DNA from: Lucinisca nassula
Lineage: Eukaryota; Mollusca; Bivalvia; Lucinida; Lucinidae
Assembly (NCBI GenBank): GCA_963580285.1
Contig: OY757011.1
Coordinates: 101,586,316 to 101,650,315, forward strand
Length of the DNA stretch: 64,000 bases
Reading direction: 5' to 3'
The notes under the pieces were generated by a model. That model saw nothing but the letters and a program-made list of their open reading frames with translations. It did not search any database and was not told where the DNA came from. Made by a program: the position numbers and the translations under genes. Within the stretch, counting starts at the first letter, position 1. The number at the start of each line of letters is the position of its first letter. Shown here piece after piece: positions 11,798 to 22,300 of this stretch.

Positions 11798-11985
11798 TAA
11801 AAATCCTGAAAATTTGGACACCTTGAGGATTTGCTCTAATTCTCCTAAAATTTTAGCAAATTTGTTTCATGATCCAGCAAGCAGTACAAACAGTGCAGAC
11901 AGAATGGTAAACAGTGTAAATCCTGATCAGACTGCTCCTTAAGGAGCAGTCTGATCTGGGTCTGCACTCTTTGCTTAGGCCTGTC
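11798..11985. repeat. MITE-like repeat with GATCAG hairpin (family P5)
   Basis: AAAAATCCTGAAAATTTGGA at left, then GATCCAGCAAG, then the hairpin CCTGATCAGACTGCTCCTTA paired with GGAGCAGTCTGATCTGGG. Related copies lie at 35.77, 40.33 (inverted) and 56.51 kb. Confidence 0.6.
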
Positions 11986-12110
11986 TGTGCCTGTCATCGC
12001 TGTAGTTATCTTGGGTTGACTGACAAAATATCAACCCAAAACTAAAGGAAGTTATCCTCATAGTCATTGCTTCCAACTCATAGGCAACAATTCTATACAG
12101 TGACAAAGCC

Positions 12111-12357
12111 AGGGGTCAGTTGTACAAAACTAAGGAAGTCGTTAGTTAACATATCCTTAAAATTTTTATCATTTAATATGGCAAATATACTTATATTTTT
12201 GCCGAAAAAATGAGAGCAGCTTTTGCATTTGCAAAAGCTGCTCTCATTTTTTCAGCAAAAATAAATACAATATTAGATACTGGACTTGCTAGGACAGTTA
12301 ACGATTTGACCACTAACGAGCTTGTTAAGCTAACGATGCTTTGAACAACTGGACCCA
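12111..12357. repeat. MITE-like repeat (CAGTTGT..ACAACTGG ends, family P3)
   Basis: Ends GGTCAGTTGTACAAAAC and TTTGAACAACTGGACC, with a central near-perfect hairpin AATGAGAGCAGCTTTTGC / GCAAAAGCTGCTCTCATT. Other copies lie at 16,512-16,747 and 41,258-41,427; a fragment lies at about 13,520-13,626. Confidence 0.6.
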
Positions 12358-12871
12358 GATCTGTATTTTTTATGCACTCTATGCAAAACTTATCTCTCAT
12401 TAGCTCCTAAGGATAGCAACTTCTTTGCATGTTTTTTGCCTCTTATGGATTTTTTTAAATTAACTTTTTCAAAACCATCTTTCACGGATATCATCAGATT
12501 GTCAAACAGTTTTGGTCCAGATCAGATTTGATTTCTGTCATTCTGAGCTGGGTCCAAATTATCTGCTAGTGACAAGTCGCCACTAACGGCAAAAGCTTTT
12601 AGCATGAATGTAATGCGTGTAACATGGTATACTTTTTTCTCTTAATTCTGCTGTGTGAAAGAACTAATTGTGGGTTCTTGTTAAAACTCTCTCGAAGAGA
12701 TGCTTTTAGCAAGTACCCACCATCTACATGTATGTTGAAAGCATAAACAAGAAAAAATATCATATGTATATCAAAGAATACCAGTGTTTAGCCATTGCAG
12801 GTGCAGAGATATACAAGCCTAAACGATACAGCTCTAAGGGAGCCAAATACTGCTGATGTAATTTTTTGGTA

Positions 12872-13080
12872 TTAAGCCATTGTATGCGGGAAACCCCATA
12901 AGGGGTACCTTGGCAAACAGTGCAGGCCCTGATCAGTCTGATCAGGGCCTGCACTATTTGCTAACAGAATTTTCTGTTAAAAATGGAAAATGAAAAATTA
13001 GGCCTGCCACCCCTTATATGACAAATGGACTTGTCCATGATATAACAATGGAAGAGTCCACCAGCATAGAATGGGTAAAT
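12872..13080 (-). mobile_element. TTAA MITE (family P2b, inverted)
   Basis: TTAA then GCCATTGTATGCGGGAAACC, the hairpin core GCAGGCCCTGATCAGTCTGA, and a right part with CCACCCCTTATATGAC. It is an inverted relative of the element at 31,360-31,595. The right end is eroded. Confidence 0.55.
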
Positions 13081-13152
13081 ATATAATGGGACCATCATAC
13101 AACTATACCACAACCCTTTTATAAAACTACTGTTGGGGTTCAAAGCAGAAAC

Positions 13153-13366
13153 CATAACCATTTTTGTACCAAATGGAATCTTCCTCCTTATATACAGTAG
13201 GAGTCCATTTAAAAATTTAAGGTGTCAGGCTGTATTTTCTTCAAAATCTATTTGGAAACTGGCTTAACATTTTGCAAATAGTGAAGGCCCTTATCAGACG
13301 CCGCGTTTTGTGGCAGCACTGTTTGCCAGGGTACCCGTTTTGGGGTTTCCGGTACAAAATGGGTAA
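13153..13366 (+). mobile_element. TTAA-type MITE (family P2), eroded ends
   Basis: ACCATTTTTGTACCAAATGG..GGTACAAAATGGGTAAA termini with GGAATCTTCCTCC, GTGTCAGG and the GATCAGACGCCGC core. The TTAA sites have decayed on both sides. Confidence 0.55.
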
Positions 13367-14088
13367 AACAACCATGTTATATATGAAACAAAAATGTCTA
13401 AACTAGACCATTTATGGCAATTTTTGGTACATAACCTATATGATTTTGGGAGCCAACATATCCAAACCCATATGATAATGAACAGTGTTATAAAGAGCAT
13501 AAAATGTGCTACTCGCATTTCTTTTCAGCAAAAATACCAAAATTTTAGATATTTACCTGCTAGAACAGTTAACAATTAGACATCTAACGAGCTCATTAAG
13601 CTAACGAGGCTTTAAACAACTGGACTCTGCATGCTCAGCTACACAAACTAGCACCAGTCTTGAAACTATACACACAGAAAATAGAGGTATTGTACTATCG
13701 GAATAGTGAAGGCTAAGGTGAATTTTGCCTGTGATAATGTGTGGATGAAATTATTCAGAATGAAGGACCCCATCTGTTAACGCAAAACTCAGTCCAAGAA
13801 ACCTTTCTCCCCTGACATGAACCAGCAATTTTGACTGATTCTATACCAAAAATACCATTGTTTTTGACTGGTTCTATACCAAAACAACAGTCATAGAAAT
13901 GTGTGGGGGTCACAACAAAACCATTAAGATGACGAGCTTGACTAACAAAGACACAGATATGCCCCCGAATTCATCCAGTATGACCACTCATAGTTGTTTA
14001 GTCTTAGCATGGCCCAGAGTATGCACTAGGCTGCTAAGATGCACCAATATTTTTGTATAATACAGTCTTAAGGGGACTACAGTCTTAA

Positions 14089-14391
14089 GGGGATGGATAC
14101 AGCATCAAGGTAAGCAACTCTTTCAAAAGTATCTGTCTCCGTTGTCAATAGGGGTCTACCCTTCAAGAAAAGAATTAACTCCTAAGGAACACACTGTCTT
14201 TCCTTTCAGAATAGGTCAACTGTTAAAGGAAAGAATTTGCTCCTAAGGAGCAAATTCTTTCCTTTTAAGAGTAGACCTCTTTTTAGAATTTATTATTATT
14301 TTTAATCTTTAAAGGAAAGCGAATATAGGTCCTAAGAGTTGTCTCCCTTGTAAAAATTGTGGAAAATCCGGGGGGTGTATCCATTCCCCAG
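14089..14391. mobile_element. MITE (family P4)
   Basis: Left TTAA at 14,085-14,088 then GGGGATGGATAC; right GTATCCATTCCCC. The centre is a hairpin, AAGAATTTGCTCCTAAGGAG / CTCCTAAGGAGCAAATTCTT. It has the same layout as 15,793-16,024. The right TTAA is not conserved. Confidence 0.55.
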
Positions 14392-14403
14392 AATAGCTTT
14401 ATC

Positions 14404-14631
14404 TTAACCCTTTTTGTACCAGATGGAATCTTCCTATTTATATATAGCACAAGTCCATTTCAAAATTTAGGGGTGTCAGGTTGTGTTTTCTTCAATTTTT
14501 ATTCAGAAAATGGCTGATCTTTTTGCAAACAGTGTAGGCCCTGATCAGCAACGCATTCTGCGGCGTCTGATCTGGGCCTCCGCTGTTTGCCAGGGTTCCC
14601 GTTTTGGGGTTTCCAGTACAAAATGGGTTAA
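14404..14631 (+). mobile_element. TTAA MITE (family P2)
   Basis: TTAACCCTTTTTGTACCAGA at left and TACAAAATGGGTTAA at right, with TTAA at both edges. The core hairpin ends in AAACAGTGTAGGCCCTGATC and GATCTGGGCCTCCGCTG. TTAA plus CCC termini is the piggyBac pattern; no transposase is encoded. Confidence 0.7.
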
Positions 14632-15359
14632 ACTGTTCTATAATCTATCATTATCAGATTTACATTTTTCCATATATTCCATTTCTCATCTGTACATTCA
14701 TCTGTTCATATTTACAATCTCATAATATTTACATTCTCACAATATTTACATTCTCTGAGAGTACATTTACAGAAAACCCCTACAGCTGTCCACTGGGATG
14801 TAATGAAGTTTATACTTCAATAGCTACACTGAGCCCTGCAACATCACATGACCATTGATCGACATCAAAACTATGGTTCTATACACTATGATGGAACATT
14901 GGCGATGAACCTTGTCACTAACTGTTCAGCAGCTGCTGTTAACAGAACAACTGCATGTAAATGTATATGGCTGAAGGCAACATCTGATCAGTCCACACTA
15001 TTTGCTTAAAGTACGGGAAATCTAAGGATCAAACAAAACTGTTTAAGGTTAAATGAAACGGGCTAAATCCAGATTCAGAACTATTGTTCCAGCCTACACT
15101 CAGGGACAACTGATCCACCAGTGCTGTCAGTGCTTTGATTTTTATATTCTGTTCCCATTCTGATTGCAAATATTCTATACAGATCTAGGTATGTATATGC
15201 TTGTTCTGTCTTTAATAATAAGTTGTTTTTTTTTCCTGTATCTGGCACATGAAAGGGCTTGACCTCTGTTTTATCTTTCAGTATCTGTCACTCCAACTGT
15301 TTTGTGCTGTTTAGAAGTATTTTACAAAATACAGTCTACCATATTCTAATAACTGTATG

Positions 15360-15540
15360 TACTCTAACAAACAGGTCTGAGCAAATTTTGTAGACCCAGA
15401 TGAGATGCCGCAGAATGCGGCATGCGGTGTCTCATCATGGACTACACTTTTTGTCACAAATCCAGCAACCTCCAGACACAACCTCGGCTTGTTCAAATTT
15501 TACAATAGGTATGGTAAGGAGTTGAGGCGTATGAATACTT
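15360..15540. repeat. Hairpin repeat (family P6)
   Basis: CAGGTCTGAGCAAA then GTAGACCCAGATGAGATGCC with its inverted partner, followed by the family tail TTGTTCAAATTTTACAATAG. Other copies lie at 18.5, 27.7 and 29.1 kb. Confidence 0.55.
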
Positions 15541-15558
15541 AGGGTAAACACGGTAATT

Positions 15559-15666
15559 TCAGCGACTCAAAACACCCAATAGCTCAATTACCATAGCTGC
15601 ATCAAACTTCTTCTTGAGTCCATTAGGCACCCTTTCTCCAGGTAAGAAATGTTTCGAGGTATTTTT
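15559..15666 (-). CDS. Candidate alternative last exon downstream of ATF7IP
   Basis: A minus-strand open stretch after an AG at 15,667-15,668 encodes 35 residues (includes LPGERVPNGLKKKFDAAM) and ends in TGA. The preceding ATF7IP exon contains a GTGAGT donor-like site at 16,216-16,211 that would leave phase 0, matching this exon's phase. The polypyrimidine tract before its AG is poor and I do not recognise the peptide. It could be an alternative C-terminus, an unrelated exon or chance. Confidence 0.25.
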   Translation of the reverse strand, partial: KNTSKHFLPGERVPNGLKKKFDAAMVIELLGVLSR

Positions 15667-15792
15667 CTGTTTTTATCATTACTCATAGCAATAAGAATCA
15701 TCACTTGGGCAATATGTGTAACACGATAACCCTTTATTATCTCCATTTTGCCGCCCGATTAGGCAAAAATAACAGCATATTTGCCCTATTAA

Positions 15793-16024
15793 TGGGAATA
15801 AGAACACTTTCAGGGGAGGCAACTCCTGCAAAAGTATTTTTGTCTCCTATGCCAATAGGGGTCAACTCTTAAAGAAAAGAATTTGCTCCTAAGGAGCAAT
15901 TCTTTCCTTTAAGAGTAGACACCATTTTCAGCGGGCAGGGCTAATAGAAAAGCGAACATGAAGTCCCGAAAGTTGTCTCTCTTTGAAAAATGGCAGAAAA
16001 AAATGCCAGTTGTTCCCATTCCCA
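15793..16024. mobile_element. TTAA MITE (family P4)
   Basis: TTAA at 15,789-15,792 and 16,025-16,028 flank TGGGAATAAGAACA..TGTTCCCATTCCCA. The central hairpin is AAGAATTTGCTCCTAAGGAG with its partner. The inner arms match 14,089-14,391. Confidence 0.65.
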
Positions 16025-16198
16025 TTAAATGGTCAAAGTTTTTTTTAACGATATGTGAACTAATGACTCAGTTTCAGACCATTGGGCCCAGAAAAGTCTT
16101 TTCTCTTTTCCAACAGTAGGCACCCATGAATAAATCGGGACCCAATCCGGTGTATCTATTCACTACACAAACATTTAGCCTATCCCATCAATCCTTGA

Positions 16199-16375
16199 TC
16201 AAGATTTTCCACTCACAGCAGTCATAGGTGTTAAATGAATTGAGCTAAATTCACTAAACTGTCCCACTCTGTTACTGACATCAACGGCTCTCACGGCAAA
16301 GTGGTACTTGTTGCCCACCTGGAACTGGGTAAGAGTGCACGCCATTGGCAGAGGCAATGCCTTCACATCACCAAC
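16199..16375 (-). CDS. ATF7IP: ATF7IP last exon: FNIII C-terminal half
   Basis: Acceptor TTCAG at 16,380-16,376, phase 0. It encodes [18 protein letters not shown], then a segment with [20 protein letters not shown], and stops at TGA 16,199-16,201. [11 protein letters not shown] followed by KYxFAVRA is the signature of the ATF7IP C-terminal fibronectin type III domain (strands E-G), which in vertebrates mediates binding to MBD1 and similar partners. An internal GTGAGT (16,216-16,211) could be used as an alternative donor. Confidence 0.88.
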   Translation of the reverse strand, partial: VGDVKALPLPMACTLTQFQVGNKYHFAVRAVDVSNRVGQFSEFSSIHLTPMTAVSGKS

Positions 16376-19300
16376 CTGAATAAGAATATTTCATAGTAAA
16401 GAGACAACTCATTCTGATGCACTTGTGAATGTAACCAAAGTTTGACGGGAATGTCTGATTGGAAAATATGTGACAGTATACATGTATTCTGTGATCTACT
16501 GTTGGAAACCTGGGCCGAGTTGTTCAAAGCATCATTAGCTTAATGAGCTTGTTAATTGTCTGACAGCTAATTATTCTAGCAAGTACAGTATCTAATACTC
16601 TGGTATTTTTGCTGGAAAAATGTGAGTAGCAAAAGCTACTCACATTTTTCAGCAAAAATATGCATATATTTGCCATTTTAACCAATCAAATATTGAATGG
16701 TATGTTAACTGTTATGTTAACGACACTGTTAGTTTTGAACAACTGGCCTCTGATGTTATCATCTTAAATCGCTTTTCAATGGTTGGCATTAAAGTTTTAC
16801 ACAGCTCAAAATGCATACCACTTTGAGCAAACAGTATACAACTGAATAAGGTATCAGTATTCAAAATGGTCATTTGGGGTGGTAAATCCCCGGTTTTATA
16901 GTCACAAATTATGTTTTACGGCTCTGCTGATGCATCGCCGTAAAATAATATCTGTGACTGAAAAATCAGTGATTTACTTCCCAAAATATGCCAGGTTACA
17001 ATGAAACCTACATGATTGTGCTAATCCCAATTCTAACATGACATTAACATTTTCACCACAGAATAAAATTAACCATTAAGATGCCATGAAAAACTGCATC
17101 TGAAAATGTCATTTGTTTACATCATCTGCTGCTTATTGTTGCAATCTTTTCAAACATATTTTTGCATACAGGCAAACAGTGAGAACCCTGATCTGGGTCC
17201 ACACTGTCTGCAGCAATGACTTTTCAAAGCAGATGACAATTGTTGTGATTGGCAGCTAATGGGTTAATGCTTATAGGAAACGGCTTACTGTGAAAATTTC
17301 CAAAGCATACTGCTAACATTGAGTCAGCACAAGGGCATTTGATGAAGACAAATATAATATCTCCTTCTGCTGGTATCTGCATTAGAACTGACTTACAGAA
17401 AGGTAGTACGTCTTTAGTGTTATATTTGTTTAGAAGGACTACAGAAAATACTTCATAATCAATCTCCACGAAATAAGAATAAAGGTAATTTTGGGATGAT
17501 TTTTTTTTCTCTCCATTACAAATGGGCCCCGTCAAGCGATTTTGGTACTTATCGCCTGTGCGAGCAGCGAAGGTTCAGGCGAGCCTGCGCATCCGCGCAG
17601 TCTCGCCAGAACCTTCGCTGCTCGCTCATACGTGCAGTGAATCAAGAGGAACCTTCAGACAGAAAGCCATATCCCCGGCCCCTCTGAATGGCTGGGCATG
17701 CGCAGTTAAAATTTGTCATGACGGAATGCTCGAAGACACAAATTCGCTTGGCGGGGCTCAAATGCTTTGTGGGTATCTGTTAAAATTGTCTCAATGAGCA
17801 AATCCAGCAAATATCCACAACATAATTCTAACAAGAAATAAGTAAAATTATCCCCTCATTATCCTAGCTCAACTCCTCCTTATCTTGAGCTATGTGAGAT
17901 GACTGACTTGACTTAATAGATTTTGTAAGGTAACCGGGCGCTAAAAGCACATAGGGGCTGAGATGACTGAATAAAAACAAGCATTTTATATTTGAGCCGG
18001 CGCATGACAAAACCTACAATAAGACCGTGCAACCAGCAGACTAAAATCAACCTGAGCACCCATCCACTATGAAAAGACCTTTTGCTTATGTCTCTTTGCA
18101 TAGATATTAGCCTATAGTAGGTACATGCGATCAGCGGAGACTCTGATCAGACTGCGCGAATGCGCAGGCTGATCTGAGTCTTTGCTGGTCGCTCAAGCCT
18201 TCTTATAGATTTTATCATGCGCTGGCTCATTTACCTTTTTCCACAATGCTGTATTTGGTGGGGAGGAGCCCTCTTGGTACGCAAATAGTTGGTAACTGGC
18301 TATATCAGCATAATGTTCAGCAATTGTCATGTTCCAAGATAATACAATACCTGTAAATATTCAATAATAATAATAATAATAATAATAATAAAGTCTTTAT
18401 TTCAAGAGGGTAACACAATTAGAACAATAACTAATCTCCCTTGCGGCCCTCAAATTATTTACAAATTTTACAACGATTAAAGTTCCATATTTACTGCAAG
18501 CACCCAGACACACAGGCGAGAGCAAACAGTGCAAACCCAGACAAGATGTCAAAGCGTTCAGCATCTCTTCAGGGTCTACACTGTCTACCAGTCGTCTAGC
18601 CACCCACAAGCACAATGTTAGGTAGTAAACCATACCTGTTCAAGTTTTGGAACAATTATGGTACCGAGCTAAGGTGTCCAAATACTTTGGGCAAATATGA
18701 AAATAAAAAAAAATCAAAGACAATACTACATGGATTGATGATACAAAATGACCAAAAGGACCAACAATCTTCCCACCATGTACAAGTATTGAACTCAGCC
18801 AAATTCTAAAAAATCATAAAGGCAAAAATCATAGAGTTTGTTTTCCATCTTCCATCAATTTTTGATATACAGGAGGTGTTTTTAGTAATTATTGACAATT
18901 TAGGAAAGAAGATGAAGAAGGAAAAAAAAAGAGAGAGAAATAAAAAGAATAATATAAATATCACCTGGCTGAGTATAACAAACACATGATAAGGCCTGTC
19001 CCCGCAGACATTCCAGATCAATTCCATGTAATACTTATATACAAGGAAAGAGACTGCAAATGTTCTTTCACATACTCAACAAAAGACATAGAGATGAGGC
19101 AAAAAGATATATACATGTATACAAAATAATGACTTGCACACACAAACACACATACAAATATGCGCACACGCAAAAACTTAGCTTTTTATCCATTTTAAAC
19201 ACCTATTGTGGAACGATTCCACAGAAGGTGCACTCTTTACACTATATGGAAGACAGTTCCATATAATTGGGCCTGAAAATGCCAAGCTCCCTTTATATAA

Positions 19301-22300
19301 TTCTTTGTGTGGCTTGGGCAGCATAAAGTTCTGTGCTGCCATAGAGCGCAGCATCATGGACTCGCCACCTCCATCAGTAGTATGCTGTCTTCTGGAAAAC
19401 ATCTCATATATGTACTCAGGAGTTAATTCATTTGAAATTTTAAACATGAATTTAGCTTTTCTAAAAAATACTCTCTCTGATATTGCCATTATCTTCAAAT
19501 CATTCAAAGACTGGTATACATCATTGACATTAAAATCAAGAATTATCCTGCAAGCTCTTTTTTGGAGCTTTTCAATCTGCATCAGATTATTTTTAGTTGT
19601 GTTTCCCCACACGATATTGGCATAGTCGAGGTATGGCTAAATGTAACTTTTGTAGAAAATCAACCTGTGTTCTAAAGACAGATAATACTTGATTTTTGAC
19701 ATCAGCCAAATGTTTGTGGACATTTTCTTAGCCACTCTTCTTACATGTTCAGCCCAAGAAAGATTACTGTCAATTACCACAGCTAATACTTTTTCATTGG
19801 AAACTGTTGACAGCTGAATGTTATTTAAATATATTTGTAAATTACTGTCTATCCTACTTCTCTTTTGGCGGGTAGTGATTAACATTGCTTTTGTCTTGTC
19901 TATATTGATTACCATTCCATTTTGCTTACACCAATTGTCCAAGTCTAAAATTGCAGTCTGCAGTTTTCTTTCAATTTCTTCTTTTGATGCACTCATATCA
20001 TAAAGAGTAGCATCATCGGCATAAAGATCTGTCATTACATTAGAATGGAGTGGAAGGTCATTTATGAAGAGAATAAATAAAAGGGGTCCTAAGATAGAGC
20101 CTTGAGGCACACCATACTTAACACTACCGTAATCAGATTGGGTAGTTTTAAAAGAAACTTTCTGTTTCCTGCCTGACAGGTATGATCGAAACCATTTTAA
20201 AGAGTTCTGACCTAGTTTATGAAGTTCCATTTTTTTGAGTAGAATATTGTGATCCACAAGATCAAAGGCTTTACGGAAATCGACCAAGATAATACCAATC
20301 AGATCACCCTTATCTAAAGCTTTTAGCCATTTTTCTACCATATGAATAAGGGCAGTCTCACAGGAATGATTTTGTCTGAACCCTGATTGAGTCGTATGTA
20401 GCACTTTGTATTTATCCAGGAAAGTAACTAAGGATTCATGAGCATGTTTTTCAAACACTTTGGAAAGGACAGGCAAAATTGAAATTGGTCGAAAATTATT
20501 GAGGTCATTTGATGCGCCACCCTTATGTAGTGGTTTGACTTTAGCTTCTTTCCATTTCTCTGGAAAGGAACTAGTTTTAATGCTTAGACTGAAAATATGA
20601 GTCAAACTTTCTGCGATGACTGAAGATGACATTTTTAAGAGTCTAGGACCTATTTCATCTAACCCAGTGGATTTATATCTAAGTTTTTCAATGATTTTAT
20701 TACCTTTTCAGAGCTTAATGGAGGCATGTCAAATGCAACATTCTCTGGAATTCTTTCATTACAGAAATTCCGAAGCTTGTCATGATTTGGGGTAATCATA
20801 GGCTCCTTAATGTTTTCGGCTATGTTTACAAAAAAGTCATTAAAGGCATTGGCAATGTCAAGAGCTTCATCATTTTCAAGATTGCCTACTTTAATTGAAT
20901 TTACATTGTTTGCCGAGTCAGATTTTTGTTTGCCTGCACCAAGTTCATTGAAAATTTTCCAAATTGTTGAGGGATTATTTTTGCCTTCTTCAACAAGATT
21001 TTCATAGTGTGACTTTTTAGACCTTCTTATCTGACTGACTACCTTGTTTCTCCATTTCTTATATTGATCTATATTACCAAGTGATTTAAATCGATCTCTT
21101 GTTTTAATACTATCAATAATTTCAGGTGTCAGCCATCTTGGTTGATTGATATTTTTTACTCTGTGTTGTTTCAAGGGGACATGTTTATCCACTACTTCGG
21201 TGAACAAGGAATACCAGCAATCTAAAGCATCATCAACATCATCGAAAACCTTGATAACATCCCAAGGAACTGATTCAAGATCTGCATTAAATTTCGATTC
21301 ATCAAAATTCTTGAAAGATCGATATTTGATTACATGGTGTGTTTCTTTTGGAATGTGTGAATTGACTTTGCGTGTAAGGAAAACTGGATAGTGATCGCTT
21401 AATCCAATTTTAGGAACATCAATATATTGTATACTGGATGAAAAATTTGAATAGATATGGTCTATTAAAGTTGCACTTGCATTAGGCACTACACGAGTAG
21501 GATGTGTAACATGCTGAGCCAGTCCATTAGAATTCATATAGTCAAGCCAATGACTTTTAATCTGAGGATTTAAAAGGTCACGGTTAAAATCTCCAAACAT
21601 GAATAATTCTTTTTCTTCTGCAATAGCTTTTTCGAGTTGTTCATCAAATACTTCATTCCAAGTAATAGTTGAAAGAGGGTTTCTATAGAAATGCCCTATT
21701 AAGAATGACTTACTATTTTTTGGAAAAATTTCTAGCCATATGCTTTCAAAGTGATCAAACTCTAAATCATTTCTACGAATACATGAAATATCATCTCTTA
21801 CATATGCAAGTAATCCACCAGATCCTTGTATTTTGTCTTTTCTAAAACATTGAAAATTTTGAATTTGGACAAAACTGTCAGGTATATCACTACCAAGTTT
21901 ACTTTCGCTCACTCCTAGCATACTTATATTATTGAAATTGGAATGCAACATTAATTTTAATTGATCAACTCTTTCACCTGAACGAATTCCTCTGACATTT
22001 ATGTGACCTATTCGCATACCTCTTCCACGCAATTCTAAATTTATTAAACTGCTGTGGGCTGACAAGGGAGATGAACTATCATGCACAGATGAATATAAAG
22101 AAGAACATATAGTAGATGCATTATATAAGCTATTATTTTCTATGTCAGTATCTTTATCATAAGCATTAGAGGCATGTTCATTTATAACTGTATTGTCACT
22201 CGGGTCATTCCTGAAAATGAAAGAGTCCTGAAATTCCCTAGTATGAGGTTCGTTTATGTTACTGTTCGTTATTTTAGCTGTATCAGTTTCAAAAGATTCA

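Noticed and set aside
17224..17535. 103-codon minus-strand ORF
   Set aside because: Its C-terminal part lies in a P7 MITE and the rest has no acceptor, domain or conservation cue; likely chance.
19206..19625. 139-codon plus-strand ORF
   Set aside because: Exact antisense of the LINE ORF2 C-terminal domain, which has clear family motifs on the minus strand.
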